Of a stretch of 64,000 nt of DNA, positions 1 through 7,505 are shown one piece after another (the first letter of the stretch is position 1; the number at the start of each line of letters is the position of its first letter). Source of the stretch: Chitinophaga pinensis (lineage in GTDB: Bacteria > Bacteroidota > Bacteroidia > UBA4408); the NCBI GenBank assembly GCA_945861665.1, contig CAMAVS010000008.1, forward strand, positions 1 to 64,000, given 5' to 3'. Position numbers and translations under genes: made by a program. The notes beneath the pieces were generated by a model. It was not told the DNA's origin. It did no database searches and saw nothing but the letters and a program-made list of their open reading frames with translations.

Positions 1-62
1 CTAGCATAACAAAATATTTATACGACAAAGAAAAATAATACTTCTGACTTTGTGGACTTTTC

Positions 63-96
63 AAGCGGACGGACTTTAATATTAGACCGTTCGCTT
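63..96. other. GC-rich hairpin at left edge
   Basis: AAGCGGACGG (63-72) pairs with CCGTTCGCTT (87-96), with one G:T pair, around a 14-base AT-rich loop. It could be the terminator of a gene to the left, or part of another palindromic element; no strong T-run follows. Nothing else is recognisable in 1-132. Confidence 0.3.
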
Positions 97-132
97 ACTT
101 GATTTGCTTTTATTTGGCAGACAAGACAACCA

Positions 133-272
133 GCCCATAACAGCACCTACAAGAAATTGGCGGTTCAGTGGTTAAATGAAGCTTTGTGCTTCGTATCAAG
201 TTCAGTGGTGGCAGACAGTTTAGTGCTTCGAAATCGCCAACTTCTTGTAGCTGCCAACCGTAACGTTATAAC
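133..272 (+). repeat. attC-like long hairpin, site A
   Basis: The 140-bp element opens with GCCCATAAC and closes with GTTATAAC. Its arms are strongly complementary: the segment at 141-165 pairs with 232-253 through CAGC, CTACAAGAA and TTGGCG blocks, with a few bulged or mismatched bases. The interior repeats 'ttcagtgg' and 'gtgcttcg' motifs. The architecture (inverted R boxes, imperfect stem with unpaired bases, long variable loop) is that of integron attC recombination sites. It is the first of five or six similar elements flanking same-strand genes up to 8.75 kb. The 60-codon frame across it is not a gene. A palindromic repeat unrelated to integrons is the alternative. Confidence 0.55.
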
Positions 273-339
273 TAATAGGGCTAGAAAAATTAAAAACAGA
301 ATCATCTTGAATTTTTGGTGTCGAAATTTGTATCAATAA

Positions 340-374
340 TTTGGACTAAATTTCATTTATTTTTCGTATATTTA
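340..374 (+). promoter_or_regulatory. Bacteroidota-type promoter for the GNAT-like gene
   Basis: TTTG at 340-343 and TATATTTA at 367-374 are 23 bases apart. This approximates the Bacteroidota consensus TTTG-N(17-23)-TAnnTTTG, with the last base of the -7 box mismatched. The start codon at 379 follows at once, so the transcript would have almost no leader. It would give the gene its own promoter downstream of site A. Confidence 0.4.
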
Positions 375-378
375 TGCT

Positions 379-903
379 ATGAAAAAGAGTACACAAAAGC
401 CTTTAGACTTTATTATCGACAAGCTAACAAACTCAATCGAAAATACATCGACAGGAGAGATTTTTGATACAGCAGTTGTAATAATGACTTTGAAAAATTT
501 GACCGAAATTAAAAAATCTGATTGGAGATTTGAATGGGCAAAAGAAATCAAAGACAAAACAAAAGAGGTTTATAAACTAACAACAATTAATAACCCGACA
601 ATCATTCAAGGACTTGTAAGCTTAGAAGACAAGCAAGACCACATTTTTATGCACCTAATTGAAAGTGCAAAATTTAACAAGAATAAAGACAAAGTTTATT
701 TAGGCGTTCCAGGAAATCTTGTTGCTTATGCTTGCAAGGTTTCAGTAGACAAAGGATATCAAGGATTTCTTGCCTTTGACGCTAAAACAGCTTTAATTAA
801 ACATTATCAAGAATCACTTTATGCAACTCATTTTCGTGGACTGAGAATGTTCATTGAAACAGAAGCTGCATTAAGATTAATTTCACAATATTTTAAATCG
901 TAA
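379..903 (+). CDS. GNAT-fold-like protein of unknown function
   Basis: The 174-residue soluble protein has no signal peptide or membrane segment. Its C-terminal half (about 105-172) alternates short beta strands and helices. The stretch around KGYQGFLAF (125-133) followed by KTALIKHY resembles the acyl-CoA binding part of acetyltransferase folds, and the end around HFRGLRMFI looks like a final GNAT strand. A classical R/Q-x-x-G-x-G/A loop is not obvious, so activity is uncertain. It is followed after 3 bases by a 54-codon basic ORF, and the pair lies between attC-like sites A and B like a two-gene cassette. A toxin-antitoxin or modification role is possible but only inferred. Confidence 0.6.
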   Translation: MKKSTQKPLDFIIDKLTNSIENTSTGEIFDTAVVIMTLKNLTEIKKSDWRFEWAKEIKDKTKEVYKLTTINNPTIIQGLVSLEDKQDHIFMHLIESAKFNKNKDKVYLGVPGNLVAYACKVSVDKGYQGFLAFDAKTALIKHYQESLYATHFRGLRMFIETEAALRLISQYFKS

Positions 904-906
904 AAA

Positions 907-1071
907 ATGGGACTAATTAGAGAACCGAAAAATGTTGACTTTACTGTCCAATCAGAACCATGGACAGCACTTGAACTTCGTGATTTTAGGAAGCTAATGA
1001 ATGAAATTAAAGCAAAGAATTCTAAACCGAAATTGAAAGTATTGACTAAAAAGAAAAAAGTTGCTGCATAG
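907..1071 (+). CDS. Small basic protein paired with the GNAT-like gene
   Basis: ATG at 907 opens a 54-codon frame ending TAG at 1069-1071, three bases after the preceding stop. The product begins MGLIREPKNVDF, contains TALELRDFRKLMNEIKAKN and ends in a Lys-rich tail (LTKKKKVAA). The tight spacing implies translational coupling. The acidic or polar N-terminal half and very basic tail suit a small binding partner or nucleic-acid contacting peptide. I do not recognise a family. The pairing recalls a toxin-antitoxin or accessory-subunit module, but the sequence alone does not prove it. Confidence 0.6.
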   Translation: MGLIREPKNVDFTVQSEPWTALELRDFRKLMNEIKAKNSKPKLKVLTKKKKVAA

Positions 1072-1102
1072 TTTCTTCTGCAATTATTGATAACCACAGC
1101 AT

Positions 1103-1245
1103 GCCCTACTAGTTATAAAACGGGTTTGGCAAAAGTGGCGGTTCAGTGCTCCGAAGCCACATTTGTGGTTAATCAAAGTTTGGTTCTCCGCATCAACATT
1201 TGTGGTGAAAATCGCCACCTTCGACAAGCCCGAAAACGTTAGGGG
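1103..1245 (+). repeat. attC-like long hairpin, site B
   Basis: The arm ACGGGTTTGGCAAAAGTGGC (1120-1139) faces GCCACCTTCGACAAGCCCG (1214-1232), pairing with scattered mismatches and G:T pairs. The right end is GTTAGGG at 1238-1244, a close match to an attC R' box. The left box (GCCCTACTAGTTATAA) is degenerate. Inside are two near-palindromes built on the same core: CCACATTTGTGG at 1157-1168 and CATCAACATTTGTGGTG at 1191-1207. A 39-bp piece of the right arm (1190-1228) recurs with 36 of 39 identities at 4536-4574. Confidence 0.6.
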
Positions 1246-1284
1246 TCATTATAAATAAAAACAGCTAAATACTAAAATAAAAAA

Positions 1285-1869
1285 ATGAAAATAGTAATAA
1301 TCATACTTGTAGTAATCCTACTAGCATTTATCTTTGTCCAACTTTATTTTATACGTGCACAAAGAAATATTGAAACATACCCTTATAAAGTCAAAAAAAA
1401 ATATGACCTATTTGAAATAAGAAGTTATGAAGCTACTTTATTTACATCGGTAAAACTCTCCACAAAAGGATATAAAAATTCTTCAAGCAAAGGCTTCTCT
1501 ATTCTAGCGGGATATATTTTTGGAAATAATGACAGGAATGAAAAAATACCTATGACTTCCCCCGTCTCGATGTCATTAGAGGATTCGATGACTATGATGT
1601 TTATGGTTCCTAAGGAATTTAATAAAGACATGCTTCCTAAGCCTAATCAATCAGGTATAGAATTTAAGGAAGAACCTGCAAAAACCTTTGCTGCGATAAG
1701 GTTTAGCGGTTGGGCTAATGATACTAAAATAGAAAAGTATAAACAGAATTTAAAAGCGGCTTTAGATGCAGAAGGTATAAGTTATACGAATCGATTTTGT
1801 TTTTTTGGCTATAATGCACCTTATGAAGTTTTTAATCGAATAAATGAAGTTTTAGTTGAATTGCAATAA
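1285..1869 (+). CDS. SOUL-family heme-binding protein
   Basis: The 194-residue protein matches the SOUL/HBP family: an N-terminal membrane anchor (about 3-22) followed by one SOUL beta-barrel. Diagnostic motifs are EKIPMTSPVSM (about 88-98), a MMFMVPKEF strand near 105-113, and the C-terminal YNAPYEVFNRINEVLV. Known members bind heme or tetrapyrroles weakly; the bacterial role is not established. It is the first gene after site B and lies 45 bases ahead of the VWA gene, so it may be read with it. Length is normal for a bacterial membrane-anchored SOUL protein. Confidence 0.88.
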   Translation: MKIVIIILVVILLAFIFVQLYFIRAQRNIETYPYKVKKKYDLFEIRSYEATLFTSVKLSTKGYKNSSSKGFSILAGYIFGNNDRNEKIPMTSPVSMSLEDSMTMMFMVPKEFNKDMLPKPNQSGIEFKEEPAKTFAAIRFSGWANDTKIEKYKQNLKAALDAEGISYTNRFCFFGYNAPYEVFNRINEVLVELQ

Positions 1870-1914
1870 AATACGCTATACAAATAATAACAAACCAAGA
1901 AAATCATTATAGTA

Positions 1915-3033
1915 ATGGAATACAAGCATAAAAAAGGATTTGCGTTTAAAACCTATGAGGCTCCTTCTATTGCTCCGTTCGATAAACTATTCGATATATT
2001 TAAGGAGCTCATTGTAAATACCTCAGGTGATTTTGATGAAGCCATTGATTGGCTGCGCCTTCTGGATAAAGAATACAGACTCACTGATGAAAATTATACC
2101 ATAGACGATTTTATTGAGGACCTCAAACAAAAAGGGTATATAAAACAAAAAGTAAAACCTGATGGCACAGGAGGAATGGCTATTACCTCGAAAACCGAAC
2201 GAGCCATTCGCCAAGATGCCCTCGAACAAATTTTTGGAAAGTTAAAGCGATCAGGTAGCGGAAATCATAAAACTAAATACGCTGGTAATGGGGATGAGCA
2301 AACGGGTGAATTTAGAGCCTACCACTTTGGCGATTCGATAGAAAACATTTCGCTTACCGAAAGTTTGCGCAATGCTCAAATAAATAATGGCGTAGAAGAT
2401 TTTACACTTACGGAAAATGACCTAGTTGTGGAAGATGCCCAGTACAAAGCTCAAATGAGCACTGTACTTATGATAGACATTAGCCACAGCATGATCTTAT
2501 ATGGTGAAGATAGAATTACGCCTGCAAAAAAAGTAGCCATGGCATTGGCCGAACTAATTACCACACGTTACCCAAAAGATACCATCGATATTTTAGTATT
2601 TGGAAATGATGCCTGGTCTATCGCCATTAAAGATCTTCCCTATTTAACCGTTGGTCCTTATCATACCAATACGGTTGCCGGCTTACAATTGGCCATGGAT
2701 CTTTTGCGCAGAAAACGAAATACCAATAAACAAATTTTTATGATAACCGATGGAAAACCGAGTTGTGTGAGAGAAAAAGATGGTCGGTATTATATGAATA
2801 GCAACGGATTGGATCCATACATTGTAGAACAATGTTATAACCAAGCACAGCAAGCGCGTAAACTTCATATTCCAATTACCACGTTTATGATTGCACGTGA
2901 TGCCTACTTGCAGGAATTTGTAGATAATTTTACTGTGGCCAATCAGGGCAAGGCTTTTTATACCGGAATAAAAGGATTAGGTGAAATGATATTTGAAGAT
3001 TACGAAACCAACAGAAAAAAGAAATTAAAATAA
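1915..3033 (+). CDS. VWA domain protein partnered with MoxR-type AAA+ ATPase
   Basis: The 372-residue cytoplasmic protein has an N-terminal helical region (1-110) and a C-terminal von Willebrand factor A domain (about 182-360). The metal-ion-dependent adhesion site D188-I-S190-H-S192 is intact, and TDG appears later in the domain (MITDGKPS). Such proteins act with MoxR/RavA-like AAA+ ATPases as metal-inserting or remodelling chaperones. The next gene encodes such an ATPase and its start overlaps this stop (TAATG), showing translational coupling. The substrate is not identifiable. The gene lies in the stretch between sites B and C but looks like an ordinary chromosomal pair. Confidence 0.88.
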   Translation: MEYKHKKGFAFKTYEAPSIAPFDKLFDIFKELIVNTSGDFDEAIDWLRLLDKEYRLTDENYTIDDFIEDLKQKGYIKQKVKPDGTGGMAITSKTERAIRQDALEQIFGKLKRSGSGNHKTKYAGNGDEQTGEFRAYHFGDSIENISLTESLRNAQINNGVEDFTLTENDLVVEDAQYKAQMSTVLMIDISHSMILYGEDRITPAKKVAMALAELITTRYPKDTIDILVFGNDAWSIAIKDLPYLTVGPYHTNTVAGLQLAMDLLRRKRNTNKQIFMITDGKPSCVREKDGRYYMNSNGLDPYIVEQCYNQAQQARKLHIPITTFMIARDAYLQEFVDNFTVANQGKAFYTGIKGLGEMIFEDYETNRKKKLK

Positions 3034-4484
3034 TGTATATGAAAATTGAAAATATAAAAACCCTAGGTGACCTTAAAAAATCAGGTTATGTTTCGAAAAG
3101 CATCAAGGATGAATTAAGACATAATTTACGGGAGAAAATAAAATCTGGCAAACCTGTTTTCGAAGGGGTACATGGATTTGAAAATACCGTGATTCCGGAA
3201 TTGGAAAGAGCTATATTATCACGTCATAATATTAACCTGCTAGGCTTACGCGGACAAGCAAAAACTAGACTTGCACGAAAGATGATTGAATTGTTGGATG
3301 AATATATACCAATTGTAGAAGGCTCGGAAATAAACGATGATCCATTGAATCCAATTTCACGTTTTGCAAAAGAATTGATAGCCGAGAAAAAAGATAAAAC
3401 GCCTATAAGTTGGATACATAGAAACGATCGGTTTTTTGAAAAGCTGGCTACACCCGATGTAACCGTAGCTGACATTATAGGTGATGTTGACCCCATTAAA
3501 GCAGCTAACTTAAAATTATCGTATGCCGACGACAGGGTGATTCACTATGGAATGATACCCAGAGCTAACCGTTGCATTTTTGTGATCAACGAATTACCTG
3601 ACTTGCAGGCAAGGATACAAGTAGCCTTATTTAATATATTGCAGGAAGGTGATGTGCAAATAAGAGGTTATAAACTGAGACTACCTCTCGACATGCAATT
3701 TGTATTTACGGCAAACCCGGAAGATTATACCAATAGAGGAAGCATAGTTACTCCTTTAAAAGACAGAATAGGCTCACAAATACTTACACATTATCCAGAG
3801 ACGATAGAAATAGCTCGTATGATTACGGCCCAAGAGGCTAAGTTGAATGAAATACAAACCAATTCGGTATATGTTCCATCATTAGCAAAAGATATTTTAG
3901 AACAAATAAGTTTCGAAGCTCGTATAAGTGAATTTGTAGATAGCAAAAGTGGCGTAAGTGCCCGAATGAGCATTACAGCTTACGAAAATTTGATTAGTAC
4001 TGCTGAGCGAAGATCATTAAAATTAGGGATTGATAAAACGTCAATTCGATTGGCCGACTTCATGGGGATCATACCTGCCATTACAGGTAAGGTTGAATTG
4101 GTATATGAAGGTGAACAAGAGGGAGCAGCAAGCGTTGCACAAAAATTAATTTCTGATGCTATATTTACCCTATTCCCTGCATATTTCCCTAAAATAGAAA
4201 AGTTAGAAAAAGATCCTACTAAAAATGCATACGCTGGAATTATAGAATGGTTTGCCAATGAACCCGGATTAGAATTATTGGATGATGCTACCGATGAAGA
4301 CTATAAAAAAGAATTGGATTCAATAAAACCGTTAAAAGAATTAGTCAAAAAATACCAGCCAGATACAAGCAAAGAAGATACATACTTTTTAAAAGAGTTT
4401 GTGCTTTGGGCCTTGGTTGAATATAAAAAGTTAAGTAAAGATAGATTTGTAGAAGGATTTCAATTTAGTGATCTGTTTAAGTAA
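3033..4484 (+). CDS. MoxR/magnesium-chelatase-like AAA+ ATPase
   Basis: The 483-residue ATPase has Walker A GLRGQAKT (71-78) and a Walker B variant FVINELPD (183-190), where Asn replaces the usual Asp before Glu. Sensor-1 lies in FVFTANPEDYTNRG, followed by an arginine-containing segment (PLKDRIGSQ). Long insertions and a C-terminal helical lid resemble the magnesium-chelatase I subunit/MoxR clade. Together with the VWA gene it should form a chaperone-type pair. ATG at 3033 overlaps the upstream stop; a second ATG at 3039 is an equally possible start. No promoter was seen between the two genes. Confidence 0.85.
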   Translation: MYMKIENIKTLGDLKKSGYVSKSIKDELRHNLREKIKSGKPVFEGVHGFENTVIPELERAILSRHNINLLGLRGQAKTRLARKMIELLDEYIPIVEGSEINDDPLNPISRFAKELIAEKKDKTPISWIHRNDRFFEKLATPDVTVADIIGDVDPIKAANLKLSYADDRVIHYGMIPRANRCIFVINELPDLQARIQVALFNILQEGDVQIRGYKLRLPLDMQFVFTANPEDYTNRGSIVTPLKDRIGSQILTHYPETIEIARMITAQEAKLNEIQTNSVYVPSLAKDILEQISFEARISEFVDSKSGVSARMSITAYENLISTAERRSLKLGIDKTSIRLADFMGIIPAITGKVELVYEGEQEGAASVAQKLISDAIFTLFPAYFPKIEKLEKDPTKNAYAGIIEWFANEPGLELLDDATDEDYKKELDSIKPLKELVKKYQPDTSKEDTYFLKEFVLWALVEYKKLSKDRFVEGFQFSDLFK

Positions 4485-4535
4485 GAGGTAATGAAGTATT
4501 TACTAAAATAGTTGTAAAATAATTGAAGAACAATA

Positions 4536-4574
4536 GCATCAACATTTATGGTGAAAATCGCCACCTTTGCCAAG
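4536..4574 (+). repeat. Isolated right-half of an attC-like site
   Basis: The 39 bases match 36 of 39 positions of the right arm of site B (1190-1228), but no left arm precedes them and no GTTA box follows. Instead a small palindrome, TTTGCCA-AGCA-TGGCAAA (4566-4583), overlaps its end, and coding sequence of a beheaded photolyase begins. It marks a deletion or rearrangement junction. Confidence 0.6.
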
Positions 4575-4582
4575 CATGGCAA

Positions 4583-4744
4583 AATGTATGGGATGGATTA
4601 TTCTGGCGATTTATGCATACCCACAGGACTTTCTTTTTACAAAATCCAAGATTAGGAATGTTGGTTAGAACTTTTGATAAAATGCCTGATGAAAAGAAAA
4701 ATTTACATTTAAAAAATGCTGAAGAATTTTTATTAAAATTATGA
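4583..4744 (+). pseudogene. 3' remnant of a photolyase/cryptochrome-like gene
   Basis: The frame ending TGA at 4742-4744 encodes about 53 residues resembling the extreme C-terminus of FeS-type bacterial photolyase/cryptochromes (PhrB-like, DPRP family): WDGLFWRFMHTHRTFFLQNP, then RLGMLVRTFDKM and a final helix. Intact members are about 500 residues, so roughly 90% is missing. The upstream reading frame (from 4523) is attC-like repeat sequence and not protein. The following flavin reductase overlaps its stop by ATGA, suggesting the parent operon was photolyase plus flavin reductase. Family assignment rests on remembered C-terminal features and a short sequence. Confidence 0.6.
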
Positions 4745-5223
4745 TAAGAAAAAAACCCTGGAATCGTATTAATCTACCTGTTTATAGTATAAGCAGCCGG
4801 TTTGAAAATATCTATAATATGAATATCTGCACTTATACATCTGCAGTTAGTATGAAGCCAAAACAAATAATGGTAGCTATCTATAATGATACAAAAACCC
4901 TTGAAATTATAAATAATTCACCAAAATTTGTTTTGCAATTATTGGCAGCTAATCAATACCGAATGGTAGATTTGCTAGGTAAAAAAAGTGGCAAAAATAT
5001 TGATAAAATTAGTCGGTTAGAAAAAAGAGAATTGATTGCTGAATGGAATGGATATAAAATATTGAAAGACGCTTTAGCTCTGACTGAGTTAAAGATAGAG
5101 AATAAAATGCAAGCTGGAGACCATAAATTATTTTTATGCACTGTGATTGATTATAAAAACCTGAATGATGGAGAGGCATTAACCTTAGATGATTTAAGAG
5201 AGCATCGATTAATTCGTATCTGA
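4741..5223 (+). CDS. Flavin reductase-like FMN-binding split-barrel protein
   Basis: The 160-residue protein fits the flavin reductase domain. An N-terminal strand region contains the NICTYTSAVSMKPKQIMVAI segment. A central segment reads NNSPKFVLQLLAANQ, and the conserved end reads DHKLFLCTVIDYKNL then LREHRLIRI. Family members bind FMN and reduce it or a linked substrate with NAD(P)H. ATG at 4741 overlaps the TGA of the photolyase remnant, so it was once translationally coupled to it. It appears intact although its presumed partner is destroyed. Confidence 0.82.
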   Translation: MIRKKPWNRINLPVYSISSRFENIYNMNICTYTSAVSMKPKQIMVAIYNDTKTLEIINNSPKFVLQLLAANQYRMVDLLGKKSGKNIDKISRLEKRELIAEWNGYKILKDALALTELKIENKMQAGDHKLFLCTVIDYKNLNDGEALTLDDLREHRLIRI

Positions 5224-5427
5224 ATATATAAATAAAAGTTCGCGTTGATTTGCAAATGCAATAGAATCTTTTTAATGCTTTAAAAATAATATTATCACAA
5301 ACAACATTTGCTCCAGTAGTTTCATGAGGTTAATTATATTGGCATTCGGTTCTGCATTTACATAGATACGTATTTAAAGGAATAATTAATAAATTAGCTT
5401 AAAAAAAGTAGTGATTAGAAAAAAAAC

Positions 5428-5559
5428 CGCTAACAGCACATTTGTGGATATGGCGGGTTTAGTGGTAAATGAAACATTCTGCTTCTATTAAACATTGGAG
5501 GTAAAATGAAAGATAATACTGCTAAGTCGGCCACATCGGAAATCTGCAAACCGTTATAA
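5428..5559 (+). repeat. attC-like long hairpin, site C
   Basis: The left end CGCTAACAGCACATTTGTGG and right end GCAAACCGTTATAA are inverted. The arm ATTTGTGGATATGGCGGG pairs imperfectly with GTCGGCCACATCGGAAAT (about 5526-5543). Box order and inner motifs (GTTTAGTGG, AAATGAAAC) follow sites A and D. It separates the flavin reductase from the barrel protein gene. The rest of 5224-5598 is AT-rich with no gene or terminator that I can recognise. Confidence 0.5.
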
Positions 5560-5598
5560 AAAATTAAACAACACGGTTTAAAAAAATAAGAACTCAAT

Positions 5599-6378
5599 AT
5601 GCATCACTTTATTTCTAAGCTTGTTTTCCAGTCTAGATATTGGATTCTTTTTATTTGTTTGAATTCCAATTTGTCTACAAATGCTCAGACTTTCGTTAAT
5701 CTTGAATCAGGAGCATTCTTTACAGATATTAATGATATTCGCAACGGCAATAATGGAACGTTATTTTCTCTGAAAAATGATTTTCAGACTCAAGTAAGTC
5801 CATTTTTGAAGTTGCGCGTTGGCTACTTATCAAATGGAAAAAATCACTTTTCATTTCTTTTTGCTCCCTTAAAAATTGTAGAAACTGGAACAATAGAAAA
5901 GGATATACTATTTGATGGAAAAAACTTTAAAGCTAACATGCCAATAGAAGCTGTTTACAAGTTTAATTCTTATCGCCTTACCTATAATCGAAGAATAATA
6001 AGTAAAGACAATTTTAAATTTGGTCTTGGTTTGTCTGCAAAAATTAGAGATGCTGGAGTATCGTTGAAGAATAAAGAGCTTTTAAGTGAAAATTTTAGTA
6101 TTGGTTTCGTTCCTCTTATCAACCTATTAACCAATTGGGATATATCTCAAAAAATGGGTGTTGATTTCTTTGGAGAAGTTATAGCTGCAAGTAAAGGCAG
6201 AGCAATTGACCTTTCATTATCTGGAAGATATAGTTTCTCTAAAAACCTACAAGGAAACATTGGCTATAGACTGCTTGAAGGTGGAGCAAACGGAACGAAT
6301 CGATATAATTTTATTCAACTTCATTTTATCTTTGCTAGTTTAAACTACTCATTTAACAAAAACAATAAAGAGCAATAA
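5599..6378 (+). CDS. Putative outer-membrane beta-barrel protein
   Basis: The 259-residue protein has a likely signal peptide: a hydrophobic stretch near 12-22 with cleavage after NAQ at about 30. Thereafter it shows many alternating, aromatic-capped strands (FLKLRVGYLS, HFSFLFAPLK, YRLTYNRRII, FKFGLGLSAKI, LSLSGRYSF, QGNIGYRLL, IQLHFIFASLNYSF). This is the pattern of a small 8-10 stranded outer-membrane barrel. It ends in the aromatic-rich strand expected for barrel insertion plus a short polar tail. It sits alone between sites C and D, like a single-gene cassette. Function is unknown. Confidence 0.65.
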   Translation: MHHFISKLVFQSRYWILFICLNSNLSTNAQTFVNLESGAFFTDINDIRNGNNGTLFSLKNDFQTQVSPFLKLRVGYLSNGKNHFSFLFAPLKIVETGTIEKDILFDGKNFKANMPIEAVYKFNSYRLTYNRRIISKDNFKFGLGLSAKIRDAGVSLKNKELLSENFSIGFVPLINLLTNWDISQKMGVDFFGEVIAASKGRAIDLSLSGRYSFSKNLQGNIGYRLLEGGANGTNRYNFIQLHFIFASLNYSFNKNNKEQ

Positions 6379-6430
6379 GTACTGAATTTTAGTAGTTTAA
6401 TTTTTATTATTAATAATATTATTTAAAAGT

Positions 6431-6583
6431 TTTATAACAGCACCTACCCAAAAGGTGAGGTTTAGCTTCGCTGATTTTCAATTCGTGTTCCGAAGACATT
6501 TTGGTGGTTATTGAAACATTAGTTTTTCAAATCATGTTTTATGGTAAAAGTCCCGCCCTTCGTTTAGCCGCAAACCATTAGGC
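6431..6583 (+). repeat. attC-like long hairpin, site D
   Basis: The element starts TTTATAACAGCACCTACCC and ends CAAACCATTAGGC. The left arm pairs with TCCCGCCCTTCGTTTAGCCG (6551-6570), including G:T pairs. The right box is ATTAGGC, one base off the attC consensus GTTRRRY. The left arm shares CAGCACCTAC with site A. A 'cattttggtgg / ttttatggtaaaa' interior mimics site B. Confidence 0.5.
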
Positions 6584-6615
6584 GTAACTTTGGCTGACGA
6601 CCTCCGAAAAATAAA

Positions 6616-6647
6616 TTTGCAACTTGTTAACTTTATAGTTAACTTTG
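6616..6647 (+). promoter_or_regulatory. higBA promoter with tandem operator
   Basis: TTTG (6616-6619) and TAACTTTG (6640-6647) are 20 bases apart and match the Bacteroidota promoter consensus exactly. GTTAACTTT occurs twice at 12-bp spacing (6626-6634 and 6638-6646); each copy contains the palindrome GTTAAC, and the second overlaps the -7 box. This is where a HigA-type repressor would be expected to bind for autoregulation. The start codon at 6652 lies about where transcription should begin, implying a leaderless message. Confidence 0.6.
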
Positions 6648-6651
6648 TATC

Positions 6652-6993
6652 GTGAAAGCTCAACGACAAATTATTTTCCATAAGCACCATTTTGTTCAAT
6701 TCTATGCTGACCAGACAAAAGGGGTTCAGGAAAAAATCGACTATGTATTTACTGTTATTCGAACAGTTTACAAAGTACCTAGAAAATTTCTTGATCACAT
6801 GGAGGGAACGAACGGCATCTATGAAATACGAATTGAATATGGAAGCAACATATATAGAGTGTTTTGTTGCTTTGACAAAGGGAATTTGGTAGTCCTCTTT
6901 AATGGCTTCCAAAAGAAAACACAAAAGACACCTAAGCAAGAACTAGATATGGCAAACCGTTTAAAGAAAGAATATTTTAATACGAAAAAATAA
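6652..6993 (+). CDS. higB: HigB-like toxin (RelE/ParE superfamily)
   Basis: The 113-residue protein matches the Gp49/HigB family of type II toxins, which cleave mRNA on the ribosome. Typical features are the N-terminal REIIF-like strand (RQIIFHKHHF), KIDYVFTVI, then EIRIEYGSNIYRVFCCFDKGNLVVLFNGFQKKTQKTP, the most conserved strand-turn-strand with its basic loop. The start is GTG at 6652; no upstream in-frame ATG exists and the family begins at this point. The antitoxin follows after 5 bases. The toxin-first order is typical of higBA. The pair is bounded by sites D and E. Confidence 0.88.
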   Translation: MKAQRQIIFHKHHFVQFYADQTKGVQEKIDYVFTVIRTVYKVPRKFLDHMEGTNGIYEIRIEYGSNIYRVFCCFDKGNLVVLFNGFQKKTQKTPKQELDMANRLKKEYFNTKK

Positions 6994-6998
6994 TTGAC

Positions 6999-7304
6999 AT
7001 GAAAAAGAAAAGCATAAAAGACGCAAAAACATTTGATGAACTCTTAGACATCAAATACGGCTCTATTGGAACAACTAAGCGCGACACCTTTGAGGAAAAA
7101 GCTCAATATTTTGTAATTAGCACAATGCTAAAAGAAGCTCGTAAAGAAGCTCACATGACGCAAGACGAGTTAGCCGAAAAACTTGGGACAAAAAAAAGTT
7201 ATATCTCAAGACTTGAAAATGGAAAGTGTGACATTCAAATCTCGACCCTTTACCGAATTTTTGAATTCGGTCTCGGCAGACGCATTAACCTCCTTTTTGG
7301 ATAG
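6999..7304 (+). CDS. higA: HigA-like antitoxin, XRE-family regulator
   Basis: The 101-residue protein has an XRE helix-turn-helix in its C-terminal half: MLKEARKEAHMTQDELAEKL, then GTKKSYISRLENGKCDIQIS. The N-terminal part (1-45) includes FDELLDIKYGSIGTTKRDTF, a segment typical of antitoxins that wrap the HigB toxin. It should neutralise the upstream toxin and, with it, repress the promoter at 6616-6647. Five bases separate the two genes. Confidence 0.9.
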   Translation: MKKKSIKDAKTFDELLDIKYGSIGTTKRDTFEEKAQYFVISTMLKEARKEAHMTQDELAEKLGTKKSYISRLENGKCDIQISTLYRIFEFGLGRRINLLFG

Positions 7305-7320
7305 TTAGAATCAAAGCAAC

Positions 7321-7452
7321 GCCTAACACAGGTCTGGCGCCATTTGGGCACCTCGCTCCGCAAGACAAATTATATTAACTTTGAAAATCAGGCTTCGCAA
7401 TTAAAATTATAGAAAGAAACCCAAACGATCGCCTGCACGCGGAACGTTAGTG
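7321..7452 (+). repeat. attC-like long hairpin, site E (best boxes)
   Basis: This is the clearest site: GCCTAAC at 7321-7327 and GTTAGTG at 7446-7452 fit the attC R''/R' consensus (RYYYAAC and GTTRRRY). Inner arms GGCG (7336-7339) and TTTGGG (7343-7348) face CCCAAA (7420-7425) and CGCC (7430-7433), with 3-4 unpaired bases between blocks as attC sites have. The loop of about 70 bases is AT-rich. It lies immediately after higA and before the endonuclease. Confidence 0.6.
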
Positions 7453-7505
7453 GTAATGGCAGGACGACCACAAAAACGACAATGAAACCTAACAGACGAG
7501 ACGGA

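Noticed and set aside
157-339. 60-codon + strand frame inside site A
   Set aside because: It is translated hairpin repeat sequence with no protein-like pattern or ribosome site.
4523-4582. N-terminal part of the 73-codon frame ahead of the photolyase tail
   Set aside because: It translates attC-like half-site sequence; only the codons after about 4583 resemble protein.
6692-6892. Alternative + frame within higB
   Set aside because: It is a shadow of the toxin gene, whose own frame matches the HigB family.
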